A stretch of DNA of 64,000 bases from Gemmatimonadota bacterium (GTDB lineage: Bacteria > Gemmatimonadota > Gemmatimonadetes > Gemmatimonadales > Gemmatimonadaceae), in NCBI GenBank assembly GCA_026387915.1, contig JAPLKS010000013.1:186001-250000 (forward strand). The letters are read 5' to 3'. A model generated the notes under the pieces. That model did no database searches and had not been told where the DNA came from. It saw only the letters and a list, made by a program, of their open reading frames with translations. Positions within the stretch are counted from its first letter, which is position 1. The number at the start of each line of letters is the position of its first letter. A program made the position numbers and the translations under genes. Below are positions 18,376 through 29,209 of this stretch, in pieces.

Positions 18376-18449
18376 TAGCAGGAGCGGGACTCGAACCCGC
18401 GACCCCGTCATTATGAGTGACGTGCTCTAACCAGCTGAGCTACCCTGCC
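18376..18449 (-). tRNA. tRNA-Met(CAU), elongator type
   Basis: 74 nt that fold as a cloverleaf: acceptor GGCAGGG/TCCTGCT, D arm GCTC/GAGC, anticodon stem CGTCA/TGACG around loop CTCATAA, T arm GCGGG/CCCGC with TTCGAGT. The anticodon is CAU. The D-arm to variable-loop region closely resembles elongator Met rather than the lysidine-modified Ile2 tRNA. CCA is not encoded. Confidence 0.92.
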
Positions 18450-18479
18450 AAACTCTCGGAATTCTCCCCGAGCCTCCGG

Positions 18480-18518
18480 AAAATAACGACGGCCAGCCCC
18501 TTTCGGAACCGGCCGTCG
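18480..18518 (-). terminator. terminator of the initiator tRNA
   Basis: On the minus strand, CGACGGCC and GGCCGTCG (18518-18511 and 18494-18487) form an 8-bp stem followed by TTATTTT. It lies between the two Met tRNAs, so each may have its own transcript end. Confidence 0.6.
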
Positions 18519-18525
18519 ATATCAG

Positions 18526-18599
<74 letters not shown>

Positions 18600-18611
18600 T
18601 CATTACATCGA

Positions 18612-18639
18612 AAGCTAGTCCGGTTACGCCTGCAGTCAA
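18612..18639 (-). promoter_or_regulatory. sigma-70-type promoter for the initiator tRNA
   Basis: On the minus strand TTGACT (18639-18634), a 16-nt spacer and TAGCTT (18617-18612) precede the tRNA. Transcription would begin about 6 nt before its 5' end, the usual arrangement for tRNA genes. Confidence 0.5.
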
Positions 18640-18683
18640 GCGTTTTTCGCTCTTTTTGCCCCTGTTTCACACGCAAAACACGG

Positions 18684-20409
<1,726 letters not shown>

Positions 20410-20415
20410 CTAAAT

Positions 20416-21168
20416 CTAGCCGATCACAGCCCGTCGTGGCTCCCAGAGTGGGCTCTCCACCCCATACTCCGACCGGAGCACCTCGGCCATCCGCGCGTGC
20501 ACCTTGGCCGCGATGGTGTCGCGCTGGTCATAATCGAGCCCCGCCGTGGGAACGGGCTCAAGAAAATGGACGTGCACCGTGCCCCCGTACACCCGGAACG
20601 GGTTGCGGGTGAGCACCTGCATGGTGCCGTACACTACCGTGGGCACGACCGGGGCCGCGGCGTCGATAGCGAGCACAAAGGGGCCTTTCTTGAGCGGTCG
20701 GAGCGCGTACGACGTACCGCGCGTGCCCTCCGCAAAGACCACCACGGAGCCCCCTTCGCTAATGCGGCCCGCGACGTTGCGGTACGACTCGAACGCCGCC
20801 TTTCGATTAGCGCGCTCAATAAACACCATCCCCGCCGATCGCATGGCACGGCTGAACAGCGGAATGTTCGCGAGCTCGGCTTTGGCCACGAATTTCACGC
20901 GTGGCACCACGGTGGCCACCGCCAGCACATCAAACAGCGTGACGTGGTTGACCACAAACACGTGGCGCCCAATGCGCGCGCCCGGCACGTCGTGCACCAC
21001 GACCTTCACGCGCGACGCCCAGACAATGCACCGTGCCCACCAGCGCGGCGCCCAATCATAAATCGATCCGTCTCGGTCTTTGACGCCGAGCAAGGACGCA
21101 ATAATGACGAGGGTGCCAAAGAAGATCGTCGAGACGATCAGCGCGAATACCGCAGCGGCCGTGCGCAT
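20416..21168 (-). CDS. plsC: 1-acyl-sn-glycerol-3-phosphate acyltransferase
   Basis: 250 residues. An N-terminal hydrophobic helix (VFALIVSTIFFGTLVII) anchors it in the inner membrane. The acyltransferase motifs are NHVTLFD (HX4D) and FAEGTRG (EGTR). It would acylate lysophosphatidic acid to phosphatidic acid in phospholipid synthesis. Its ATG overlaps the thiL stop (TAATG), so the two are coupled although the pathways are unrelated. Confidence 0.92.
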   Translation of the reverse strand: MRTAAAVFALIVSTIFFGTLVIIASLLGVKDRDGSIYDWAPRWWARCIVWASRVKVVVHDVPGARIGRHVFVVNHVTLFDVLAVATVVPRVKFVAKAELANIPLFSRAMRSAGMVFIERANRKAAFESYRNVAGRISEGGSVVVFAEGTRGTSYALRPLKKGPFVLAIDAAAPVVPTVVYGTMQVLTRNPFRVYGGTVHVHFLEPVPTAGLDYDQRDTIAAKVHARMAEVLRSEYGVESPLWEPRRAVIG

Positions 21169-22124
21169 TAGGCCAAAAAGTGGTCGTGGCCACGCGGCGT
21201 TGGCACTCGCCGCCCACCGCGTAGCACATCCAACCCTGGGCCACGCTCGTCCTCGACGTCTACCACACCAATGCGCGTAATGGGGACACCAAACTCTTTC
21301 GCAAAGGCCGCCGCATCGAGCTGATCCGTGGCCGACACGAGCAACTCGTACTCTTCACCGCTTTGCGCGGCATCATCCATGGTGGCGCCGCTGATCACGG
21401 GAAGCCACTCGAGCTCGATCGTTAACCGTGCGCGACTCGCCGCCGCAATGTGCGCGGCGTCGCCAATCACGCCGTCGGAAATGTCGATGGCGGAGGTTGC
21501 ACCGTGCGCGGCGAGCCACCGCGCCTCGCGCAAGCGCGGCAATGGCCGTACGAATCGGTCCCGATGCAACGGTATGGGAACCACCCCACGCTGCAACGCT
21601 TGCAACGCCAATCGCGGACCGCCGAGCGCCCCAGTCACCCAGAGCGCCTGCGTGGGGATGGCGCCAGCGCGACTCAGCATTCGGTTTGGCAGAGCCGCCC
21701 CGAGCACCGTCACGCAAAAGTTCAGCTCGCTCCCACTGGAAAGGTCGCCGCCCATGATGGTGATATCACTGGCGCGAGCCGCCGCGCCAAAGCCGTCCGC
21801 AAAGGCCATACTCTCAGCGCGCCACCGGTCGGGCAGCGTCATGGAGATCAGCATGCCGAGGGGTTCGGCGCCCATCGCCGCGAGATCGCTGATGGCCGAC
21901 GCGGCGGCGCGATAGGCGATTTCGTTGCTGGAAAACCATCCGCGCTTGAAGTGGACGTTCTCCACTGTCGTGTCGGTGCTGACCACGAGTTGGCGCCCCT
22001 CCCCCACGTCGAGCACGGCGCCGTCGTCGCCGGTGCCGCGCGCGACCGACCCCCAGCGCGCGAGTGTCGCGCGCACGGTGTCGAACTCGCTGCCTGGCCC
22101 GAGCGGGAGGTGAATATTCGCCAT
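21168..22124 (-). CDS. thiL: thiamine-monophosphate kinase
   Basis: 318 residues from ATG 22124 (MANIHLPLG). ThiL phosphorylates thiamine monophosphate to the diphosphate cofactor using ATP. The AIR-synthase-like fold motifs are in order: GDDGAVLD, STDTTVENVHF, ISDLAAMGAEP, GGDLSSG and AIDISDG. No other thiamine gene or TPP riboswitch is near. The open frame extends further upstream but without homology, so the longer start is rejected. Confidence 0.93.
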   Translation of the reverse strand: MANIHLPLGPGSEFDTVRATLARWGSVARGTGDDGAVLDVGEGRQLVVSTDTTVENVHFKRGWFSSNEIAYRAAASAISDLAAMGAEPLGMLISMTLPDRWRAESMAFADGFGAAARASDITIMGGDLSSGSELNFCVTVLGAALPNRMLSRAGAIPTQALWVTGALGGPRLALQALQRGVVPIPLHRDRFVRPLPRLREARWLAAHGATSAIDISDGVIGDAAHIAAASRARLTIELEWLPVISGATMDDAAQSGEEYELLVSATDQLDAAAFAKEFGVPITRIGVVDVEDERGPGLDVLRGGRRVPTPRGHDHFLA

Positions 22125-22261
22125 GTTCGTGAAGGGGGATTCCGTGATCAAAACTAATCGCCTACACCGGCTTCCATAGCGCGTCGGCGTAGAAGCCCCT
22201 CTGCTGCGAGGGTCGGCGCCGCGGGGAGCACCAATCTTCGAGTATCGGCAGGCGCCAGCCG

Positions 22262-23803
22262 CTACACGACCGCCGAGTGCTCCACCACAGCCTGCAGCTG
22301 CGCCAGCCAAGGAGGCGAAAGCGGCACATCCGAGAGCTGCCAGACGGTGGGGAGCGCGAGCAGGATGTCGTCGAGCGTCACCCCGCGGACTCCCCAGCCT
22401 GCCCCCGCCATCTCGGCGGCGCGCCCATGTGCCCACGCACCAGCAGCCGCGCTGGTGGTGCTGTCACCGGTCTGAGCGAGGAGGGTGGCCACCATGCCAC
22501 CGAGCACGTCGCCACTTCCCGCCGTGGCGAGGGCGGGTGTGCCTGAGGCGCTCACCCATCGCTCCGTGGAGTTAGCGATCACCGTTGGCACCCCTTTGAG
22601 CAGCACGGTGCATCCCAGCTCACGAGCTGCCTGCTGAGCGGCATCAAATCGCTCCTCATCAGCCACCGCAGGGCTCACCCCCATCAGTCGGCCAAACTCG
22701 ACGGCGTGCGGTGTGATCACCGCCGCGCGCCCACGGAGGAACGCGGCGAGCTGCTCGCGACGCCCCTCAAAGGCATTGAGTGCGTCGGCATCCAACACGA
22801 CGGGTCCCGCGAACGCCCCGAGCATACGCTCAATCAACGCACCCGCTTCTGGCGAGCGACCAAGCCCCGGCCCAATCAGCATCGCGTGTGCCCACGCGCC
22901 GAGCGCGGCGGCTTCGGCGTCGTCGGTAGGCCAGGGCGCCGCCATTGCAGCAGGCTCGCCACCCTGCACCGCCACGAGACTCTGCGGCGCCACGCACAAC
23001 TTCACCATCCCGATCCCCGAACGCATGGCACCGCGTGCGGCAAGAATAGACGCACCGGCCATTCCCGCCGCACCGCCCACTACGAGCAAGCGGCGCCGTG
23101 TGCCCTTGTGCGCATCGGCAACAATCGGTGGCACCGCTCGGCGCACAAAGTCTGCATCGACCAGCGTGGGGAGATCGCTCCACCCCGACGCCACACGCCC
23201 CAGCCCGATATCCGCCACGAGTATTGCACCGGCCGCCGCGCGATTGCGCAGCAACCCGCGTTTGAGCGAGCCGTAGGTAACGGTGAGGTGCGCGCGCACA
23301 TGCACCCCCGCGCACTCGCCGGTGGTGGCATTCACGCCGCTTGGCACATCAACTGCGACCACGCGCGCCGCATGGTGCCGTTCGTGCATGAGCCGAATCG
23401 CATGCTCCACCGCATCGCGCGGCGCGCCCGTGGCACCAGTGCCGAGGAGCCCGTCGATGACAACCCCTTCGCTGCCGTCGGGTTCGCCCGACTGCACCAC
23501 CGAGAGCGCCTCGCGCTGCTCCACCTGTGCGTCTGCTGATCGCGCGGCGCCCGTGCTGTGCACGCGCACCTGCAGGCCCGAGCGCGCGAGGAGTGCGCCT
23601 ACACGCCAGGCATCGCCGCCGTTATTGCCCACACCTGCGTAGATCGCAACGCCGCGCGCCGCCTCAGCGGCAAAGCGTTGAAGCACGGACTGCGCCGTCG
23701 CGGCAGAAGCGGCGCGCATCAGTTCACGCGACAACGTGCCGTCCGCAATAGCGCGCTGGTCGAGTTCGGCAGCTTCCGCGGCGGTAACAACGCGCACGGT
23801 CAT
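22262..23803 (-). CDS. nnrD: bifunctional NAD(P)H-hydrate epimerase / ADP-dependent NAD(P)H-hydrate dehydratase
   Basis: 513 residues. The N-terminal YjeF_N domain (about 1-220) has the GVGNNGGDAWRVG motif and epimerises damaged NAD(P)H hydrates. The C-terminal ribokinase-like domain (about 230-513) has PHAVEFGRL and the catalytic ATAGSGDVLGGM motif and dehydrates them with ADP. ATG 23803 (MTVRVV) fits the family N-terminus and has an AGGA upstream; ATG 23815 is the alternative. It follows the Minf_1886-type gene directly. Confidence 0.92.
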   Translation of the reverse strand: MTVRVVTAAEAAELDQRAIADGTLSRELMRAASAATAQSVLQRFAAEAARGVAIYAGVGNNGGDAWRVGALLARSGLQVRVHSTGAARSADAQVEQREALSVVQSGEPDGSEGVVIDGLLGTGATGAPRDAVEHAIRLMHERHHAARVVAVDVPSGVNATTGECAGVHVRAHLTVTYGSLKRGLLRNRAAAGAILVADIGLGRVASGWSDLPTLVDADFVRRAVPPIVADAHKGTRRRLLVVGGAAGMAGASILAARGAMRSGIGMVKLCVAPQSLVAVQGGEPAAMAAPWPTDDAEAAALGAWAHAMLIGPGLGRSPEAGALIERMLGAFAGPVVLDADALNAFEGRREQLAAFLRGRAAVITPHAVEFGRLMGVSPAVADEERFDAAQQAARELGCTVLLKGVPTVIANSTERWVSASGTPALATAGSGDVLGGMVATLLAQTGDSTTSAAAGAWAHGRAAEMAGAGWGVRGVTLDDILLALPTVWQLSDVPLSPPWLAQLQAVVEHSAVV

Positions 23804-23816
23804 GATGCGGTGCATC

Positions 23817-24203
23817 CTACGCCGTAAAAGGACGATTCCACGGATAGTCGCGATCGAACGCCGTCGCAAAATCAAAGACGTTTGCAAAATCGTCGCGCGA
23901 ATCGTTGGGCTGCGAGAGGAGCAATCCCAGATCCACGAGCGTGAAGACGATGTCGCCAAAGTCGGCGCTGCGCGTCACGCCCCAGTGTGCGAGGACCATG
24001 CGGGCCAGCAGTCCGTAGCGCTCCAGCGCGAGATCGCGGCATCCCTCGGCGAGTTCCGCGCCGGTGAGATGGCGACGCTCCGGGAGCCGCGTCTGGCAAA
24101 ACTCGAGGGCGGCAAGCACAAATAGGTAGCCGGCCTCGGAAAACCGAGGCTCGCGCAACCGAATGCGGTCCATCACGCCATCGCGAAATGCCAGTTCAGC
24201 CAT
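23817..24203 (-). CDS. Minf_1886-family conserved protein
   Basis: 128 residues. The sequence has the conserved core of this small family: an N-terminal YLFVLAALEF helix, then DIVFTLVDLGLLLSQPNDSRDDF and a C-terminal FDFATAFD. The family is known from Planctomycetes, Verrucomicrobia and relatives, with no established function. No signal peptide or membrane helix. The start at 24203 has GGGTGG upstream. A TATTAT -10-like box lies at 24254-24249, but a matching -35 is weak. Confidence 0.75.
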   Translation of the reverse strand: MAELAFRDGVMDRIRLREPRFSEAGYLFVLAALEFCQTRLPERRHLTGAELAEGCRDLALERYGLLARMVLAHWGVTRSADFGDIVFTLVDLGLLLSQPNDSRDDFANVFDFATAFDRDYPWNRPFTA

Positions 24204-24314
24204 TGCCACCCCCGCGCGGCACCCGCCCACCGGGCCCGACGCACCTTCATAATATCGGCAGGGAGGCTAGTAAACGACCAGTCTCCGCCGCGGGGGTGGG
24301 GGGCTTCCGCCTGC

Positions 24315-25589
24315 CTACTTCCCTGGGTACAGCGGGAACGCGACCGTCAGCGCTTTGACCTCGGCGCGCACGGCCGCGAGCACTGCGGCGTCTTCGGGCG
24401 CCGTGAGCACGCGGTCAATAAAGCCGGCAATCCGCTCCATTTCCGCCGCGCCCATTCCGCGCGTGGTCACCGCCGGCGTGCCAATACGAATGCCGCTGGT
24501 GATAAACGGCGACTGCGTCTCGCGCGGCACTGTGTTCTTGTTGACGGTGATGCCCGCATTGTTGAGCGCGAGTTCCGCCACCTTCCCCGTGATGTTCTTG
24601 GAGCGCAGGTCCACGAGCATGAGATGGTTGTCGGTGCCGCCGCTCACAATCAGATAGCCGCGCGCCGCGAGTGCTGCGGCCAGGGTGCGGGCGTTGGCCA
24701 CGATCTGCGTGCAATACTCCTTGAACGCCGGTTCCAATGCTTCACGGAACGAGACGGCCTTCGCCGCAATCACATGTTCGAGCGGTCCGCCCTGTGTGCC
24801 AGGAAACACGGCTTTGTCCACCGCTTTGGCGTGCTCCGCTTTGCACAGAATCATGCCGCCGCGCGGGCCGCGCAGCGTTTTGTGCGTCGTGGTGGTGACC
24901 ACATCGGCGTACGGCACCGGCGACGGATACACTCCCGTGGCCACGAGCCCCGCGAAATGCGCCATGTCCACGAGGAGAATCGCGCCAACTTCCTTGGCGA
25001 TTTCCGAGAACGCGGCAAAGTTCACCACGCGCGAGTAGGCGCTATAGCCGGCAATGATCATCTTCGGCTTATGCTCACGGGCCTTGGCGCGCATCGCGTC
25101 GTAGTCAATGAGGCCGTTGTCGTCCAATCCGTACGACACAATGTTGTAGAGCAAGCCGCTGAAGTTCACCGGCGAGCCGTGCGTGAGGTGACCGCCCTGC
25201 GAAAGGTCGAGCCCCATCACCGTGTCGCCCGGCTTCAAGAACGCGAGGTACACCGCCCAGTTCGCCGACGCGCCCGAGTGCGGCTGCACATTGGCATGAT
25301 CGGCGCCAAAGAGTTTCTTGGCGCGGTCAATGGCGAGCTGCTCCACCTTGTCCACCACTTCGCAGCCACCATAGTACCGCTTGCCCGGCAACCCTTCGGC
25401 GTACTTGTTGGTGAGCGCCGTCCCCATGGCTTCGAGCACGGCGGGCGACACAAAGTTTTCACTGGCAATGAGCTCGAGGCCGTCGGTCTGCCGACGCACT
25501 TCTTCATCAATCAGCTGCGCGATTTCGGGATCACTCGCGCGCAGTGCGGCGCCGGTTTCCGCGCGGTCCCATGCAGGCCATCCACTCAT
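24315..25589 (-). CDS. glyA: serine hydroxymethyltransferase
   Basis: 424 residues. This PLP enzyme interconverts serine and glycine with tetrahydrofolate and supplies one-carbon units. Motifs are [24 protein letters not shown], the PLP-lysine segment [10 protein letters not shown] (Lys237) and GPRGGMIL. It overlaps rpiB by 4 nt (ATGA), so translation is probably coupled. Confidence 0.97.
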   Translation of the reverse strand: MSGWPAWDRAETGAALRASDPEIAQLIDEEVRRQTDGLELIASENFVSPAVLEAMGTALTNKYAEGLPGKRYYGGCEVVDKVEQLAIDRAKKLFGADHANVQPHSGASANWAVYLAFLKPGDTVMGLDLSQGGHLTHGSPVNFSGLLYNIVSYGLDDNGLIDYDAMRAKAREHKPKMIIAGYSAYSRVVNFAAFSEIAKEVGAILLVDMAHFAGLVATGVYPSPVPYADVVTTTTHKTLRGPRGGMILCKAEHAKAVDKAVFPGTQGGPLEHVIAAKAVSFREALEPAFKEYCTQIVANARTLAAALAARGYLIVSGGTDNHLMLVDLRSKNITGKVAELALNNAGITVNKNTVPRETQSPFITSGIRIGTPAVTTRGMGAAEMERIAGFIDRVLTAPEDAAVLAAVRAEVKALTVAFPLYPGK

Positions 25590-26035
25590 TGCGAATCTCC
25601 CTCGAGTTCAATTTTTTCGACGCGGCGTTCGTGTCGCCCACCGTCGAAGGGGGTGTCGAGCCAAGCCTGCAAAATGGCTTCGGCTTCTACTTCGGTTACA
25701 AAACGTGCGGGCAGCACCAGCACGTTGGCATTGTTGTGCTGCCGCGCGAGTGCTGCCACTTCGGGGTTCCACGCCACCGCCGCGCGCACATGCGCGTGAC
25801 GATTGGCCGCGTACGACATACCCAGCCCCGTGCCGCAGATCAGCACGCCACGCGTCACCTCGCCCGTCGAGACTTCCTCGGCGAGCGGATGCGCGTAGTC
25901 GGGATAGTCCGTAGACGCCTCGGAACTGGTGCCGAGGTCCTGCACCTCAAAACCAAGCGCGGTGAGCCGCGCCTTGAGCGATTCCTTTAGCGCAAAACCA
26001 GCGTGGTCTGACGCAATCGGGATTCGTTCTGCCAT
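25586..26035 (-). CDS. rpiB: ribose 5-phosphate isomerase B
   Basis: 149 residues from ATG 26035. RpiB/LacAB signatures are [11 protein letters not shown], the active-site Cys in [15 protein letters not shown] and [21 protein letters not shown]. It interconverts ribose 5-phosphate and ribulose 5-phosphate. It overlaps the leucine dehydrogenase stop by 1 nt (TGATG) and glyA by 4 nt; the rpiB-glyA order is common in bacteria. Confidence 0.95.
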   Translation of the reverse strand: MAERIPIASDHAGFALKESLKARLTALGFEVQDLGTSSEASTDYPDYAHPLAEEVSTGEVTRGVLICGTGLGMSYAANRHAHVRAAVAWNPEVAALARQHNNANVLVLPARFVTEVEAEAILQAWLDTPFDGGRHERRVEKIELEGDSQ

Positions 26036-27111
26036 CAGCTCTTCCGTGGCCACTGGGGCCAGGTCTTGGTGAGTCCGCGCACGGCGGCGAGGCGACGTTC
26101 GGCGAGTTTGTCGGCCGCATCGTACGTGAGCACGCCCTGCTCCTTGGAAATCTGATAGATGCCGAGCAAGGTGTCGAAGATTTCGTCGGCCTTCCGGAGC
26201 GCGCGCTCGCGCGTCCATCCCGCGAGTTCCGAGTACACGTTAATCACACCGCCGGCATTGGCCACAAAGTCCGGCCCGTACAGAATGCCGCGCTTTTCCA
26301 GCGCTTCGCCATGCTTCTTGGGCTCGAGCAGCTGGTTGTTGGCGCCGCCGCAGACGATCTCGACGTTCAGCTTTGGAATCGTATCATCGTTGAGAATCGC
26401 ACCGAGCGCGCACGGGGCAAAGATGTCGGCCTTCTGCGAGAAGATCGCGTCGCCTTCCACGGCCTTGGCGCCGCAGTCATCCACAATCGCCTGCACTTTG
26501 TCGGCGCGAATGTCGCTCACAATCAACTTGGCGCCCACCGCCGTGAGTTCCTTGGCGAGGTAGCGGCCCACATTACCGCACCCTTGGATCGTCACGGTTC
26601 TCCCCGTGAGATCGGTGGAGCCCCAGCGATGCTGCGCCGACGCGAGAATGCTGCGGAACACGCCGCGCGCTGTGACGGGCGACGGATCACCGGACTTGTT
26701 GGCGAGGCCGGCCACATAGTCTGTTTCCATGTGCACGTAGTCCATGTCGGCCGTGCCGGTGCCCACATCTTCGGCGGTCACATAGCGGCCACCGAGCGAT
26801 TCCACAAAGCGACCGTGCGCGCGGAAGATCATTTCGCGATTGGCGGTGCGATTGTCGCCAATGATCACCGACTTGCCGCCACCGAGGTTCAGGCCGGCCA
26901 CGGCATTCTTGTACGTCATGCCACGCGAAAGGCGGAGCGCATCGGTGATGGCTTCGTCATCGGTCGCGTAGTTCCAAAAGCGCGTGCCGCCGAGCGCGGG
27001 GCCAAGCGTGGTGTCGTGGATCGCGATAATGCCGCGGTAGCCAGTGGACTTGTCGTGACAGAGCACGACCTGTTCGTGGCCAAGCTCAGAGAGCGTGTCA
27101 AACACCTTCAT
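26035..27111 (-). CDS. ldh: leucine dehydrogenase (Glu/Leu/Phe/Val dehydrogenase family)
   Basis: 358 residues, matching branched-chain-type dehydrogenases (about 350-370) rather than glutamate dehydrogenase (about 420). It would deaminate leucine, valine or isoleucine to 2-oxoacids with NAD+. Motifs are GPALGGTRFW, the catalytic-lysine segment LNLGGGKSVI, TAEDVGT, and the Rossmann motif IQGCGNVGRYLA. Its neighbours include acyl-CoA dehydrogenase, hydroxyacyl-CoA dehydrogenase and thiolase, which fits a role in branched-chain amino-acid oxidation. Confidence 0.9.
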   Translation of the reverse strand: MKVFDTLSELGHEQVVLCHDKSTGYRGIIAIHDTTLGPALGGTRFWNYATDDEAITDALRLSRGMTYKNAVAGLNLGGGKSVIIGDNRTANREMIFRAHGRFVESLGGRYVTAEDVGTGTADMDYVHMETDYVAGLANKSGDPSPVTARGVFRSILASAQHRWGSTDLTGRTVTIQGCGNVGRYLAKELTAVGAKLIVSDIRADKVQAIVDDCGAKAVEGDAIFSQKADIFAPCALGAILNDDTIPKLNVEIVCGGANNQLLEPKKHGEALEKRGILYGPDFVANAGGVINVYSELAGWTRERALRKADEIFDTLLGIYQISKEQGVLTYDAADKLAERRLAAVRGLTKTWPQWPRKS

Positions 27112-27143
27112 GGAAAGCTCGAATGAAAGGGGGAAAGAACGTG

Positions 27144-28310
27144 TTACTCGGGTAGCCGAAGCGACCGCGCAATGACAATCCGCTGAATTTCTGACGTGCC
27201 CTCGTAAATCTCAGTGACCTTGGCGTCGCGGAACAAACGCTCCACGTCGTAATCCTTGGTGTAGCCGTAGCCACCGAATACTTGAATCGCCTGCGTGGTC
27301 ACCCACATCGCGGCTTCGCTCGCCATCAGCTTGGCCATAGACGTGTAGGCGCCCGGACTCTCGCCGCGATCTTTCATCATCGCCGCCGCATGAAGCAACG
27401 CGCGCGCCGCGGTCACGCGGCACGCCATGTCGGCCAGCTTGAACTGAATGCCCTGAAAATCGTGAATGGGCGCACCGAACTGCTTACGCTCGCTCGCGTA
27501 CTGAATCGCAAGATCCAGCGCACGCTGTGCGATGCCCACCGCCTGCGCCGCAATTCCCATCCGTCCGTGTTCGAGCGATTGCAGCGCGTACACAAAGCCC
27601 ATCCCTTCTTCGCCGAGCAGCCGGTCCGCTGGCACGCGGAGGTCGTCGAAGGTGAGTTGCACGGTCGGCGACGAGCGGAGCCCGAGCTTGTTCTCTTTCT
27701 TGCTCACGTGGAAGCCCGGCAAGTCGGGCGTAATAATAAAAGCCGAGATCCCGCGCCCACCGCGGCGCGACTCCGAGGTATCAGTGCGCGCCATCGCGAG
27801 AATCACGCCGGCGCAGTTGCCATTGGTGACCCACGCCTTGGTGCCATTGAGCACCCAATGGTCACCGTCGCGCACGGCCTGCGTGCGCAACGCGGCGGCA
27901 TCGGAACCGGCATCCGGCTCCGAGAGCGCGAAGGCACCGAGCATCTCACCGCGCGCCATCGGCGGCAACCAACGCTTGCGCTGCTCTTCGGATCCGTAGC
28001 GCAGCAACATCTGCGTGGGGAGCGAGTTGTGCACCGACATTAAAACGGCCGCCGAAGCATCGGCGGCCGCAATCTCCTCAAGAGCGAGGAGATACGTCAG
28101 GCTGTCCATGCCGAGTCCGTCGTACTCCTCGGGCAAGAGCATGCCGAGAAAGCCAAGTTCCCCGAGCTGACCAATGAGCGCGGGGTCAAAACGCGACTCT
28201 CTGTCGAGTTCCGCCGCCTTCGGCGCGAGTTCCGCCCGCGCAAAGGCGCGAGCAGTGCGTTGAATTTCGGCCTGATCAGCGGTCAGCGGCGTGAGTGATG
28301 CGTCAGTCAT
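27144..28310 (-). CDS. acyl-CoA dehydrogenase (short/branched-chain type)
   Basis: 388 residues. This is an FAD-dependent flavoprotein that forms the 2,3-enoyl-CoA. Family signatures are FALSEPDAGSD, the KAWVTNG segment, QVFGGYGYTKDYDVERLFRD and the catalytic Glu in IYEGTSEIQR. The short length, Glu position and gene neighbourhood favour butyryl-, isovaleryl- or 2-methylbutyryl-CoA substrates; the exact one is not decidable here. It lies 32 nt upstream of the leucine dehydrogenase gene. Confidence 0.93.
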   Translation of the reverse strand: MTDASLTPLTADQAEIQRTARAFARAELAPKAAELDRESRFDPALIGQLGELGFLGMLLPEEYDGLGMDSLTYLLALEEIAAADASAAVLMSVHNSLPTQMLLRYGSEEQRKRWLPPMARGEMLGAFALSEPDAGSDAAALRTQAVRDGDHWVLNGTKAWVTNGNCAGVILAMARTDTSESRRGGRGISAFIITPDLPGFHVSKKENKLGLRSSPTVQLTFDDLRVPADRLLGEEGMGFVYALQSLEHGRMGIAAQAVGIAQRALDLAIQYASERKQFGAPIHDFQGIQFKLADMACRVTAARALLHAAAMMKDRGESPGAYTSMAKLMASEAAMWVTTQAIQVFGGYGYTKDYDVERLFRDAKVTEIYEGTSEIQRIVIARSLRLPE

Positions 28311-28357
28311 TACAGATAATTACGGAAGCGGGGGGCGAGTCGTTCAGCGGGTGCAGG

Positions 28358-29206
28358 TTACTTGTACTCGTAGAAGCCACGTCCCGACTTACGTCCCAGC
28401 CAGCCGGCCGCGACGTATTTGCGAAGCAACGGACAGGCGCGGTACTTGGAGTCGCCAAGCCCGTCGTGCAGCACCTCGAGAATCGCGAGGCAGGTGTCGA
28501 GCCCAATGAGGTCGGCCAGTGCGAGCGGCCCCATCGGATGATTCATGCCGAGCTTCATGACCGTGTCCACCGCTTCCGGCGTGCCGACGCCTTCCATCAC
28601 GCAGTACACGGCCTCGTTGATCATCGGCAAGAGCACGCGATTGGCAATGAAGCCGGGGTAATCGTTGGCCTGCACCGGCGTCTTCCCCACCAGCGTGGCC
28701 AGCGACAATGTGCGCGTGACGGTCTCCTCACTCGTGGCCAGGCCGCGGATGATCTCCACGAGCTGCATCACGGGCACGGGATTCATAAAGTGCATCCCGA
28801 TCACATCGGCGGGCCGCTTTGTTTTGGCGGCAATCTCCGTGATGGAGATGGAGCTCGTGTTCGTCGCCAGAATGGCGCCAGCCGGCGCCAGACGGTCGAT
28901 GTCCGCGAAGATTTTGAACTTGAGCGCGGGATTTTCGGTGGCGGCTTCAATCACAAACGAGGCGCCGGCCACGGCGCCGAGGTCGGTGTTGGTCGCAATA
29001 CGCGCGAGCGTGGCGTCCTTGGCTGCGGCGTCGAGCGTTCCTTTCTTCACCTGACGGTCCAAGTTTTTCTCGACGGTGCCCTTGCCGCGCGCGAGCGCCT
29101 CGGCCGACACATCGATCATCGTCACGGAGAGGCCGGCCGCCGCGCAGACGTGCGCAATGCCATTCCCCATCTGCCCAGCGCCGATCACGGCAATCGTATC
29201 ACTCAT
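28358..29206 (-). CDS. hbd: 3-hydroxybutyryl-CoA dehydrogenase
   Basis: 282 residues. An N-terminal NAD-binding fold (IAVIGAGQMGNGIAHVCA) is followed by NTSSISITEIA, the catalytic-His motif IGMHFMNPVP and the C-terminal dimerisation domain (NRVLLPMINEAVYC, GLDTCLAILEVLHDGLGD). It oxidises or reduces 3-hydroxyacyl-CoA. Together with the acyl-CoA dehydrogenase and thiolase it makes most of a short-chain beta-oxidation set; no enoyl-CoA hydratase is in the window. Confidence 0.94.
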   Translation of the reverse strand: MSDTIAVIGAGQMGNGIAHVCAAAGLSVTMIDVSAEALARGKGTVEKNLDRQVKKGTLDAAAKDATLARIATNTDLGAVAGASFVIEAATENPALKFKIFADIDRLAPAGAILATNTSSISITEIAAKTKRPADVIGMHFMNPVPVMQLVEIIRGLATSEETVTRTLSLATLVGKTPVQANDYPGFIANRVLLPMINEAVYCVMEGVGTPEAVDTVMKLGMNHPMGPLALADLIGLDTCLAILEVLHDGLGDSKYRACPLLRKYVAAGWLGRKSGRGFYEYK

Positions 29207-29209
29207 TGG

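Noticed and set aside
18376-18449. Possible tRNA-Ile2 (CAU, lysidine-modified)
   Set aside because: The D-arm, anticodon stem and variable loop follow elongator Met (GAGCAC...GGGGTC). I cannot see the modification, so Met is the better call.
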